DNA from: Adiantum capillus-veneris
Taxonomy: Eukaryota; Streptophyta; Polypodiopsida; Polypodiales; Pteridaceae
DNA: 64,000 bases
Direction: 5' to 3'
Assembly: GCA_014529385.2 (NCBI GenBank)
Contig: CM043971.1
Coordinates: 56,369,209-56,433,208 of the forward strand
The translations under genes and the position numbers were made by a program. This document shows positions 21,576 through 31,398 of the stretch, one piece after another (position 1 is the stretch's first letter; each line of letters starts with the position of its first letter). The notes beneath the pieces are model-generated. The model saw only the letters and a program-made list of their open reading frames with translations, searched no databases and had not been told where the DNA came from.

Positions 21576-22294
21576 ATTCCATACACTAAGCTTGAATGAC
21601 ACTCTGTGCTTCTTTGTGGTGCAATTTCAATTGTAGGAAAGGTAGGGAAGGAAGGTGTGTGTGTTGAGAAAAAGGAGTTTGTTTTGCTGCTGTGTATTTC
21701 TTTGATAATGAGGTTTTGAAAGGTAGTGTGTTTTCTTTGTGATAAGGTGTTAGTATTAAGGTTGTAGATCCATAATGTTAGTTCTGTGTAAAGTACAGTA
21801 AGTAGGAAGTAGATCTGTTAGAGCTAATGAAGTGTGTTAGTGTGTAACAGTAGGTATATTAGTTGTAAGTAGGTAGGTAGAGTGTGTGTGCTCACACGCA
21901 CAGCGCCGCCGCAACGACCTTATCCCAAAAAAAAAATTAAAAAATAAATCAAAATTTTAAAGGTAGGATCGGGATCGGGAATATCTCCCAGACCCAAGCC
22001 CAAGCTCACGCTTAGGGTCAGGCCTCAGTCGCCCTTTAAAATTATGTATTTTAGCCTCACACATAGCTAAAAATCGACCTTTTTGAGGACCAACGGAGCG
22101 TCAGGTGACCGAACATTGTGCTGTAAAGCACACCATGACTCTCTAAGTGATACGCTTGTTTCGAGATATCACACACTTTATTAAAAAAAACCAAACATTA
22201 AAAACATTAAAAATGAGTGAAAATGGACGCCTAAAAAAGTGAGCGGTACCTTCGAAGTTCTTCGCCGTCGACGCTTGTAGGGTGCCAAAGGCAC

Positions 22295-23038
22295 ATGCAT
22301 TTGCGCTCTGGTTGTGTGCTAGAGATGGAGTACCTAGAGAGAATTTTGACTTACACGAGTTCTCATTATCCACTTATCTTAGGTTCCGGGGCCTCAATGG
22401 GGACCCAAGGTAGTACAAACCAAGACCCAAACATAGCGGCTAGTGACTCTTCCTCTGACTACGACGTCATGGAGGGTTTCCCAATGCCTAATCTTGATAG
22501 CTCAAGATAGCTCAAGCCAAGACATGTCTTGGCTTGATAGCTCAAGCCAAAACATGCATGCCATGGGCCCACGGTCTGGACTGAGCGTGCTTAGTCGCTT
22601 GAAGGAAACCTTTAGTAGAGCCACTCGCTCCGAACATGCAGCTAATGATGTAAATGAGGGGGGCGGGGAAGTAAATTCTCTATTCGTGACTAACGTAGAC
22701 CCTATACCCTTAGAGAGTGTGCACATGAATACTTCATTCACTGCACCCCCTGACTCTTTAGAGCTATTCCCCTTCAAGGTCATATTACTAGATGGTAGAA
22801 GCCTTGCCGAAGTGCAAGAGGTTGAGCGATATATCATTACAGCTAGGGAAAAGGAAATTGAGAGCTTACGCAAGGTGGAGCAACAAAGAGAGTTAAAAGC
22901 GAAAGCCCCTACGTCAATATCCTTGCTAGGAGAGCAATCAAGTGATCCTGACTTAGCAACCGCTAAGGGCCAACCCATAGAAAGCAACATTGCATCTAGC
23001 TCAAGGGACACCCCTAGCACCTCAATCCTAGATGAAGC
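22295..23038 (+). pseudogene. Gypsy-F(plus) gag N-terminal part, truncated
   Basis: It begins MHLRSGCVLE and shares GTQGSTNQDPNIAASDSSSD with the intact gag at 28,486-30,450 (MHLRSGRVLE...GTQGSTTQDPKIAASDSSSD). A frame change occurs at about 22,500, where a short repeat and palindrome lie; homology resumes as FSRATRSEHAANDVNEGGGE and continues to SNIASSSRDTPSTSILDEA. About 60 residues around VQEVERYIITAREKEIESLR are absent from the other copy. The gene ends abruptly at 23,038, exactly where the minus-strand LTR starts, so it was interrupted by that insertion. Confidence 0.85.
22513..22536. repeat. Perfect 24-bp palindrome at the gag frameshift
   Basis: CAAGCCAAGACA is followed immediately by its exact reverse complement, flanked by three copies of GATAGCTCAAG. 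The site coincides with the loss of the gag frame and looks like a hairpin-templated duplication. Confidence 0.9.
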
Positions 23039-23280
23039 TGTGCGCTCCTTGCCGCACTGTCGAAGCAAGGGACTTGCCAATACACCGTGCCGAGCCACAA
23101 ACGGCTCCAAGCACACAACAAGCCTAAACTAGCAAGCTCAAGAGAGCAAAGGGTGTGTCACTCACCGCTCTACGCTCGCCTTCGTGGTGGATTCCTTGCC
23201 ACGATGAAGAAGAAGCTGCAGTCGTGCCGCGCTCAACCGCTTCGCCGCCGTCGTGCCTTCGTAATGCTCGATCGCACACA

Positions 23281-23322
<42 letters not shown>

Positions 23323-23630
23323 AGAGGGGGTGAAGAAGAAGAAGATGGAGATGGAGATGGAGCAAGAGCACTCTTCTATTGCACAAATGAGAGAATGAGT
23401 AAAAATTAGGTTTAATTGGCTTTTATAGGAGCTCACCCCATTCACACTTGGGCGCCCATGCTTAGCCAACTAACCCTAGCATGTTTGTGTTAGAGTGCGC
23501 CTCTCATCGGCGATCACTCTACCTTTCCCTATTGGTCCGACAAGCCCGGTACCTGACTCTAAATAATACATAATATGGTTACAGTGTCCGTCGTAGGCGA
23601 TAGGGTGTCCGTGAGCCACGAGGGTTAACA
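23039..23630 (-). repeat. Gypsy-F(minus) 3' LTR, 592 bp
   Basis: Plus-strand ends are TGTGCGCTCC and GGGTTAACA. The stretch from 23,039 to about 23,160 recurs at 31,274-31,398 with a few differences, identifying the 5' LTR remnant. It contains a CT/CA tract at 23,275-23,325. Confidence 0.9.
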
Positions 23631-23643
23631 TGCCCCCCTTCCT
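23631..23643 (-). promoter_or_regulatory. Gypsy-F(minus) polypurine tract
   Basis: The minus strand reads AGGAAGGGGGGCA immediately before TGTTAACC of the 3' LTR, the expected plus-strand primer position. Confidence 0.85.
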
Positions 23644-25660
23644 GATGTAGATTCCGTCCTCGGAAGCTATTGAGTTGAAGCTGGTTCGTCGAGGTGGAAG
23701 AGCATTTGAGATGAATGTCCTTAGCTTTCTTCAGTCACTGCAAAATCAAACAACCTTGGCACAGTAATTGCATTCTCATAAGTGATTAAAAAGCATATGC
23801 AGTTTTAGGTAGACAAATTGATTGGTCAAAGAATTTCAAACAATTTGTTAGCAATGAACATTAAATTGCAATGTAATCAAATGCATAAACAGATGTAAAG
23901 GTAGAAAATTAAACAAGTCTGGGGTCGCTAATTTGACGGTCGAAAGGCACTAGAGATCGAATATTAATACCATGGGTAAGCTTCTTAATTTTCTGTGGTC
24001 AATTAAGTTGTTTAATCGCGAGAGCCAAGTATTCATGTTCGAGGGCTGACTAGAGGCTATATCTAGAAAACCTTGTAGTTAAGCTACCATAAAAGGAATT
24101 TCTCATGAAATCATCGCTTGACTGATTACTTTTTCTTTGACCCCCCAAAGTCTTTTCACATTGATTCAATTTTGATGTGTGTGCTTATTTTGTATGCCTT
24201 GGGTTTTTTGCTTTTCAAGGAAAAGCGCCCACACTGGGAACCTCTAGGGCTCTAGTACCATAGGCAATACATGTGAGTGAAGTACCAATTTAAGCAGGGA
24301 TTTCTCTTCCAGCTTAAAATTTTACATTGTGGCACTTTGATTTTTTGCTTGTTCATTTTCAGCATTTTAATTTTGTAACTTTGGGGGGTCATATAACACT
24401 GTTACCCTCCCCAGGCTCATCACATTAGTAAACTCCCTTTATAATACTTAAGCTAAAGGTCAATAGGGTTAAGCCCACTAGAAAGCCCTAGTACATTTCA
24501 TACAATGCTGCCTAAATCGGATTAAGAACCTAAGTAACCATTGATTATTAGGAAGGCATTCCCCATGGTATTAAGAGAAGATTTCTAATATCTAGCTTGG
24601 TCAAACTAGCTTAGTCAGACTGCTTAATTTTTAAACCTAGACAACTGATTATGACAAAACATTACATTGAATTAAATGTTTGATACTAAGCCAATGCGCT
24701 GAATATTATGCTACCAATCACAATCAAAGCAGACAAACATGGATGCAAAAAGATAAGGGCAATGCTAATGGACAAGAAACACCTGTTTGTGTCGATGGTC
24801 GTGCTTGATTTGAAGTGTGAACGAGAGAAAGGTTCCATGAAGGTCCAAATCCTATCAATAGCAACACGCTCCTGTACACACTATGAAACACAAACAATAC
24901 CTCTAGGAGGAACATTAGTGGGAAAAGAGAACTTCGCTAATCTCTCAACTCTAAAACAGAAACACTCCTATCGTACTAATCTTACCTTACCCTCCATCAC
25001 TCAAGTGATGAGGATCGAAGGTGTTTTATGGCATAGGTTTCTGTTTCACTGTACCAAATGTGACATGTGTAGGTCTGAGTCAATGTTTTGACTTTTATTG
25101 TGCATACTCGTTTGCTAATTGCTCTTGCTCTTTATTTTTATTTTTTTGTGAGTATAAAGCTTTATATGTACATTCCCTAAGATCGGAGATTAAGAGGTCA
25201 GGGAAAAAGGTTGAGAGGGAAACAAGTGAATAATGGATGTCAGCAAACACTCCCCCCTTCCTTGGGTAGATCATACCGTTTGAAATGAGCTTGTCACCCT
25301 TTGAAACCAATTGTTCCAGTTGGTAATAGGTGAGGATTTTTGCCAGTAGTTTTCTATTACCCTAGGTGCCTCGTCAAGTTGCAAGGGTGGTAAGGTACTC
25401 TCCCAGGATCGAACTTGAAGTGGTTCATCAGGTGATTCTTGAACACTGGGAGGTGTGGATTCTTTTGTAGCTTCATGGAGGTCCACTACTATAGATGGAG
25501 GCTGTGTAGAAGCTTTTACCTCTATGGATGTATTACATGAGGAGCTAGAATCTTCATGGGACTCCCCCCTTCCTGAGGTAGGTGGAACAAATCGTTCTTT
25601 CTTTGGTAACCAAACTAGCTCGGGAGCGGGTGTGTAGCATTCTGTGATTTTTTCCTTTCC
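23644..25660 (-). other. Gypsy-F(minus) 3' non-coding region where pol would be expected
   Basis: There is 2.0 kb between the protease stop and the polypurine tract. All short frames were read; none carries RT (YxDD), RNase H or integrase (HHCC, DDE) motifs. A frame at 25,486-25,271 (LHEATKESTPPSVQESP) is low-complexity and unassigned. Confidence 0.7.
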
Positions 25661-28489
25661 TCAATCATTGATTCGTTTTGGAACTACGGGATTGGGCTCA
25701 CTTGGGTCAGGTGATAGGTAAGAGCACAATCTACGTTTTGGCACCCAGATTTGATCATTTCCTTGATAGTAGCCTTGGGCTTCCAATAGTCGTTTAGGGA
25801 TCCATCGCAACATTTTCTTACTTTTCTTGGAGCGAGTGGTACGTTTCTTACAAGGCTTCTGTTTTTTAGCACTAGCTATGGTCACTAAAGAAGCTTTAGG
25901 GACCCACTTGTATGTTTTCTTCGTTACATTAGGATGAGTCTTGTCAGAAGCGATATGCATTGCTTGTAGCATATTTAAGGGTATAGGCATTTCATCCCCC
26001 TCAGGTGTTACCCAGGTCATCCCCCTATTTCCCCAAGTGTCTATGGTTGATGCTAGGTGGACCCAATCCACATTGTCCGACTCAGTCATCCCAGGTAAGA
26101 TATCCATATAAGGAGAATGTTTGCCAATGTCTGTATCCTTCTTACAAGTGTAACAATATTGTAGTGGGGCCGAGTGAACTGTGGTGTCAGAGCGATGATC
26201 AATAATGGTTTTACTCCCTAAGGGGTGTACCTTACCAGTCACCAAATCCACTCTAAGGACAAAGTCTTGGAATTGCAAATAGACATGATTTTTAGACCAA
26301 TCATGAACCATTTGTGCTTCCCTCATGAATGGTCGTCCTAAAATCATTTCATATGACATAAGGTGTTTAGAGAAATCCATTACAATGAACGTATGTCATA
26401 CCTTGTGTCCTAGAACTTTGATCTTAAGATCCTTGAGCATCCCCATAGGTTTGGCTATGGTACCATTTTCCATCTTTACCACAATGTTAGTAACACTGAG
26501 GCGGGGTTTTCCCATGGATTCCCAACAATCTTTTGTAACGATGCTAACTCCTGCACCACCATCAAGAATTCCCTTTATAGTTAATCCCTTGGTAGTGATG
26601 GGTAGGGTCGCATTAGACTCGTCGCCTTCAAAATACTGCCCTAATTCGTTAATGGGTACCTCAATCACAGACTCGTGTCCATCTAAGTCAAGTGATTGCA
26701 CATGATTTTCCTCATCAATCATAATCGAGTCAGGCCTATTTGGTTGCGCAAAATGCGGTAATCCCGTTCGTAGCTCTCCGTTAAGGAATGCTCGAAGTGC
26801 AAGGAATAACTCAAGATCTCCATACAGCTTTGCTATGATCGTGGTTCGGACCTCAGAAGACATGAAGTCCACTAGTTTGGCAACATTCATTGGCGTTTTG
26901 CAGGGTGTAGGTCCTTGACTAGGAACTGGTGAGGATGGAATCTCATATTCCTCAATGGGATCAGGTATTCCTTCGTTAAACATCCTTTCCAACAAGAAGG
27001 GTGTATGCTCACTTTCTGATGTCCCGTCCTCACTCCCTTCTTGGATGATACTAGATATGGCTAACGGTCTATGGTTCATGTGGGGTGGATGAACTTGCGT
27101 GGGAAACACTGTGTCATGAATTTTGACCTGCATGGGTTCTGGTTCTAGTTTCCTTTGAGTCTCCTCCACTAAACCTCTTAGATGTTTCACCTGCTCAATC
27201 TCGTCTACTGGGTTTGGGTACGTCCCAATCTTCTTTTTACGATTCTTCCCTTTTTGCCCCTGCGGTTTATCTTGGGGGTCTTGGATTGGATTTGGAAACA
27301 CTTGTGGTGTTTTCAGAGGCTCTTTATGGTTTTCTCTTATTCGCTTTTCATTTGGTTCCATGTTACGGTTTTCTTTGTCGGTCTTTCTCTTTGTGGTATT
27401 GGTTCTAGTCTCCATTGTCTCGACTGAATCTGAATCATCCTCGAGGTCATTCATATACACGGGGTCATCTCCTGTTCCTATGTTTGTTTTGGAACTTGGC
27501 TTTGAATTTTCCGTATTCTGCAACTTCTTCCTTCGTGTCTTCTTTTTCTTTGCTTGGATAACTGACGCGGTATCTCTCTCTTCGAGGATATGGCCTGGCC
27601 CTTGAAGCATGGACCATGTAATCGCATAAGCGGGTGCGACGGGTGGTATTGGCGATGTCACACTAACAATTTCGACCAAATTCAGGGGTGTGATTTTAGG
27701 CGCATTTGGGTTATAGGGGCATTGGGCAATCAAGTGATCTATGCCACAACGATTACATGTGAGTATTGGCATTGCAGACGTGCTCCCTTGATTCATTTGC
27801 ATCTGTGCAGCATTCATTTGCAGCCTAATAGGGCACTCCGCTGCTCGATGTGGTCCACCACACTCGTAGCATTGAAGAGGTGGCCTCCTAGCCTGGGTGT
27901 TGATATTTTGACCTCTGGATGCGAGAGCAACAGCTTGATAAACCGGCTTGACTTGTCCCCAATAATCTTCCATGTAGTATATAGGACACTCTTCCAATGT
28001 ATCAAGTCCGTAGGCAATACTAGTGTCTATTTCCTCCTCACAGCCATCTGGATAAGCATTTGATGGCTCGCAACCCACTTGGTTCATAGGGGCGACTCTT
28101 GGATGCGGGGGCTGCGGTCCTAGCACAGGAGGTGGTAGCGGTGTAGCTTGTACAACATTTTGAGATCTAGGGACCATGTGTTGCGGTAGTTGCTCAACAG
28201 GTGGAGCAGGCATCAATACAGGAGCTCGAGGTGCATCCGTCCAGGCTATAGGTGGTCTATTTGCCATCATACGTTTGATCATTAAACAATCCTTAGCTTG
28301 GTGACCATACCTACCACATGCGTTGCAAGTTCCATTAAATTTTACTCTAAACGTAGGGCACTCACTAGTGCTATGTGGACCTAAGAAAATGGAACACCAT
28401 TGTTGCTCCCTTCTTGGATACATGTGACTATTTTGAGGGGGTCGATTATCCTTAAGAGACTCTTGGATTGCCTTGGTGAGGTCTGTCAA
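25661..28489 (-). CDS. Gypsy-F(minus) zinc-knuckle/protease ORF with one TGA
   Basis: This frame overlaps the end of gag in the -1 frame. From the N-terminus it has a zinc knuckle CNACGRYGHQAKDC and two shorter knuckles of CX2CX3HX4C form (CYECGGPHRAAEC and CNRCGIDHLIAQC), a long Pro/Lys/Glu-rich spacer, a Retrotrans_gag-like tail, and a retropepsin whose catalytic site reads LDGGAGVSIV (Asp at about 26,561). A single in-frame TGA at about 26,393 separates this from the protease flap/C-terminal block (YEMILGRPFMREAQMVHDW). A basic C-terminal region (KKRTTRSKKSKKMLRW) follows. The ORF stops at 25,661 without pol. Readthrough or a CGA-to-TGA mutation could explain the stop. Confidence 0.8.
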
Positions 28490-30450
28490 GAATGTCTCAA
28501 AACCTTTGGCTCATTGGCAATGGGCTTTGCAGTCATGGGTTCATACTCAATGGCTTGTGAGCTAGTGGATCTCGTGTCAGTAGACACCCTCATGCCTGCT
28601 ATCATCAAGTTGTCCTCTAGTTGGATTGCATTGGCAGTGACATCTTCCCAGGTTGTGATACCTCTAATCACTAGTCCATTATAGATTCCTTCATTCCTCA
28701 ACCCTCGAATGAATCGATCAAGCAGTTGGTTATTGTTGAAGCGCTCATTTACAGGGCAACGAGAGTTTAAGTGCTTTAGACGACTAATGAAGTCCCTTAC
28801 TGACTCTCCTTCCTTACGTTCGGCCTTCTGTAGCTGAGATGCTACACCCCAAAGCACACCTTCTCGTATGTACTCCTTTAGAAACAACTTTCGAAGGGTA
28901 GGGTAGATTGTTTTCTCGTCCACCCTTAGGGTCCTATACCAATCTCCAGCCTTCCCACTTAATGTCAAGCTTAAGGCATTGCACATATGTAGTTCGTTGC
29001 GTTCCCCTAAGGAATCACATACTTGTTCAAACACTTCAATGTGTTTCCTAGCATCTTCGTCCCCATTGAATTTTTGCGTGAGTTTGGCAATTTGTACTGC
29101 CTTACTTCTAAGCTCTCTATCAGATGCATGACGCATATTTTCCGCGATAGATCGACCTATGGTTTGAGAAAACGCTGCCAAGTCACCTATGTGAGGAGGC
29201 AGGGCCGGTGGAGGTACTCTTGGAATCATATGTGGGAGAGGGACGGGTACCGGTCTTGGCATATGTGTGGATGATGCAGGATATGGAACATAACCGGGCA
29301 TAGGTCCACTCGGATAAGGGCTAGGGAGCGGCACTCGAGGAGCATAAGCAAGTGGTACAATTGGAGGTGTGGGGACCATGTGTGCATAAGGGGCTAGAGG
29401 CACATACGGTCGAGGCCCCATATTAGGTACTACGACACTAGGTAGTGGCACTGCGCTAACCGTAGATGTCATCGGTACATTCTCTGTCAGGCTTATCCCT
29501 GGAGTGAGCACTGTGTTTTCCTTGATAGAGGGTTGAGCCAAGTTAGGAAAGCTAAAGTTTTTGCTCGGAGGCTCAGATTGCATCGAGACCCCAGATGAAA
29601 TGACGTAAGATGGGTCCATGGGGCTCATTAGAGGAGTCTCCATTTGTGATAGAGTAGGCTGTTGAGCCTTGCTCGTATCCAGAAATCTCATGGGGCCAGT
29701 TGAGAGTATATTTACCCCTCGGTTTTGCCTTTCTGATTGAATAATGCCATGGATAACATTACAGATCATTTTCTGTTGATCTTCGATGCTCGTGGCACTA
29801 GAGGTGGATTGTACAATCTCTATCCATCCTACATGGTAGGCGTGGCCAGAGTGTAGATCCGTCAACACCTCAGTGTGGAGGTCGTATGTCCAATGATCAT
29901 TAATGAACAATCCTTCTAGAGTCGACGTGTTAACGGTTTCTTGTGAGGTAGAAGCAATATTGCTCCCCGTGGTTTTACTTGTCACCAACGGTACTCTAGA
30001 GGGAACTTCTGAAGGAGGCAGCTCAACAGGGCCTTCTTGGTAAGAAGTTGGTAGGATATCCACATGGACACTCTTTGGGGGTGTGGGGTCCACTTGCGAT
30101 GTGAAAGGAGAGTCCACTTCCCCACCCCCTTCGTGTGCTTCATTTGCATCAGGTTCCGAGCGAGTAGCTCTACCTAATGTTTCCATGAAATGGCTAAACA
30201 TACTAGTACTAGGCTGTGGAGCTTCGGGAGGTGCATGGCCTTCTCTCTCAGTGTTTTGGGTAGGGTATGCTTCCATGATTTCTGAGTCGGAGGAGGAATC
30301 ACTAGCGGCTATTTTAGGGTCTTGGGTGGTGCTACCTTGTGTCCCCGCTGAGGGTCTAGAGCTTATTGTGGATGGGTAATGGGTGTCCGTATGAACAGAG
30401 GCACCCTCAATATGCTCGTGTTCTAGCACCCGCCCAGAGCGTAAGTGCAT
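28486..30450 (-). CDS. Gypsy-F(minus) gag, 654 codons, intact
   Basis: Capsid-type gag of a Ty3/gypsy element. It starts MHLRSGRVLEHEH and has a long, probably disordered N-terminal half rich in Ser, Pro and Thr, including a Pro-rich stretch (VPLPSPYPSGPMPGYVPYP). The Retrotrans_gag core lies at about residues 450-600: ARKHIEVFEQVCDSLGERNE, ALSLTLSGKAGDWYRTL, LFLKEYIREGVLWGVASQLQ, KEGESVRDFISRLKHLNSRC, LLDRFIRGLRNEGIYNGLV. It ends TGA at 28,488-28,486, and the next ORF is open in the -1 frame across that point. No canonical slippery heptamer is obvious. An intact 654-codon frame among so much decay suggests the youngest, or recently selected, coding sequence here. Confidence 0.88.
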   Translation of the reverse strand: MHLRSGRVLEHEHIEGASVHTDTHYPSTISSRPSAGTQGSTTQDPKIAASDSSSDSEIMEAYPTQNTEREGHAPPEAPQPSTSMFSHFMETLGRATRSEPDANEAHEGGGEVDSPFTSQVDPTPPKSVHVDILPTSYQEGPVELPPSEVPSRVPLVTSKTTGSNIASTSQETVNTSTLEGLFINDHWTYDLHTEVLTDLHSGHAYHVGWIEIVQSTSSATSIEDQQKMICNVIHGIIQSERQNRGVNILSTGPMRFLDTSKAQQPTLSQMETPLMSPMDPSYVISSGVSMQSEPPSKNFSFPNLAQPSIKENTVLTPGISLTENVPMTSTVSAVPLPSVVVPNMGPRPYVPLAPYAHMVPTPPIVPLAYAPRVPLPSPYPSGPMPGYVPYPASSTHMPRPVPVPLPHMIPRVPPPALPPHIGDLAAFSQTIGRSIAENMRHASDRELRSKAVQIAKLTQKFNGDEDARKHIEVFEQVCDSLGERNELHMCNALSLTLSGKAGDWYRTLRVDEKTIYPTLRKLFLKEYIREGVLWGVASQLQKAERKEGESVRDFISRLKHLNSRCPVNERFNNNQLLDRFIRGLRNEGIYNGLVIRGITTWEDVTANAIQLEDNLMIAGMRVSTDTRSTSSQAIEYEPMTAKPIANEPKVLRHS

Positions 30451-31251
30451 GTGCTTCTGATACCCTAAGGTGTCAAAAAGCTGCTCTAGGAGGCCTTGTG
30501 ACTAGTTTTTAGCGTGTTTTTTGTTTGTTTTTTTGCTAGATTTTTTAGAGCGTGTCGTGGAATGGGCCGTGTGATAGCTCGAAACGAGCGTATCGGTCAG
30601 AGGGTCGTGCCGTGCTTTACAGCCCTCCGTTTGGTCACTCTATGCCCTCGGAATCCCTAAAACTGTCAATTTCCAGTAGGGAACTAGGCCCAAACTAGAA
30701 AGTCTAAGGGTGCAAGTGGGAAGAGAAAGGAGGAGAGTGGAGGACTTGTCCCACATGTTCTCATTCTCTCTTGAGGGAGTAGGATATATATATAAGAGTG
30801 AGTCTAGTATATATCATAAGACCGAGGACTGAGGCCTGGGCCTGGGCTTGGGCTTGGGGAAACGATCCCGATCTATCTTTTATACAAACCAACCCGTCCG
30901 TTTTAAGAGTCACGTTTTTTATTTTCGAAAAATTTAACCGCCCGCTCGCTCGCGTTTTTATTTAAAATACAGAAATTGAAAGTGCAGAAAATTGAAAAAA
31001 TGCAGAAATGCAGAAAATTGCAGAAACTGAAAACGCCGAAATTGAAAATGCAGGAATTGCAGAAATTGAAAAAACACAAGAAATGCACAAAATTGAAAAA
31101 GCACAGACAATAGCAGAAATTGAAACTTGACAGAAAATGCAGAAAAACGCAAAAAACAGAAATCTCCACACACTCCTTCCCTGCCTTTCCTATGATAGAA
31201 ATTGCACCACAAGGAAGCGTAAAGTGCTAACCGAGCTTAGTGTAGGGCATA
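30451..31251 (-). other. Gypsy-F(minus) leader with GCAGAAATTGAAA repeats
   Basis: The part near gag matches the leader of Gypsy-F(plus) (22,080-22,290) in inverted form, sharing TGCTTTACAGC and TTTGGTCACTC-type sequence. The distal part (30,965-31,150) is built from irregular repeats of GCAGAAATTGAAAA and shorter variants, absent from the plus copy. Confidence 0.6.
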
Positions 31252-31269
31252 TCCCCGGCAGCGGCGCCA
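31252..31269 (-). promoter_or_regulatory. Gypsy-F(minus) primer binding site
   Basis: The minus strand reads TGGCGCCGCTGCCGGGGA, one base different from the plus-copy site, four bases from the LTR end. Confidence 0.88.
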
Positions 31270-31273
31270 AAAA

Positions 31274-31398
31274 TGTGCGCTCCTTGCCGCACTGTCGAAG
31301 CAAGGGACTTGCCAATACACCGTGTGCGAGCCACAAACGGCTCCAAGCACACAAGAAGCCTAAACTAGCAAGCTCAAGAGAGCAAAGGGTGTGTCACT
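31274..31398 (-). repeat. Gypsy-F(minus) 5' LTR remnant (125 bp)
   Basis: It is nearly identical to 23,039-23,160 and breaks off at GTGTCACT, where Copia-D integrase-region sequence begins. The remaining ~470 bp of the LTR are missing, so the junction is a deletion or rearrangement, not a clean insertion. Confidence 0.88.

Larger units (their letters stand above)
23039..31398 (-). mobile_element. Gypsy-F(minus): gag-protease element without pol
   Basis: In element orientation: 5' LTR remnant (31,398-31,274), primer site, leader, gag, zinc-knuckle/protease ORF, about 2.0 kb non-coding, polypurine tract and complete 3' LTR (23,630-23,039). Despite gag-protease reading frames with only a frame change and one stop, no RT, RNase H or integrase sequence is present in the 8.2-kb internal and LTR sequence. 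It therefore resembles non-autonomous TR-GAG elements, which depend on the pol proteins of a partner. It inserted into the gag gene of Gypsy-F(plus). Confidence 0.82.

Noticed and set aside
24708-25091. Plus-strand 127-codon frame in the Gypsy-F 3' region
   Set aside because: No domain, no conserved counterpart, and it lies antisense in the non-coding part of the element.
27182-28684. Plus-strand frames over Gypsy-F gag and zinc-knuckle region
   Set aside because: They are antisense to gag-protease, with Phe/Leu-rich low-complexity translation.
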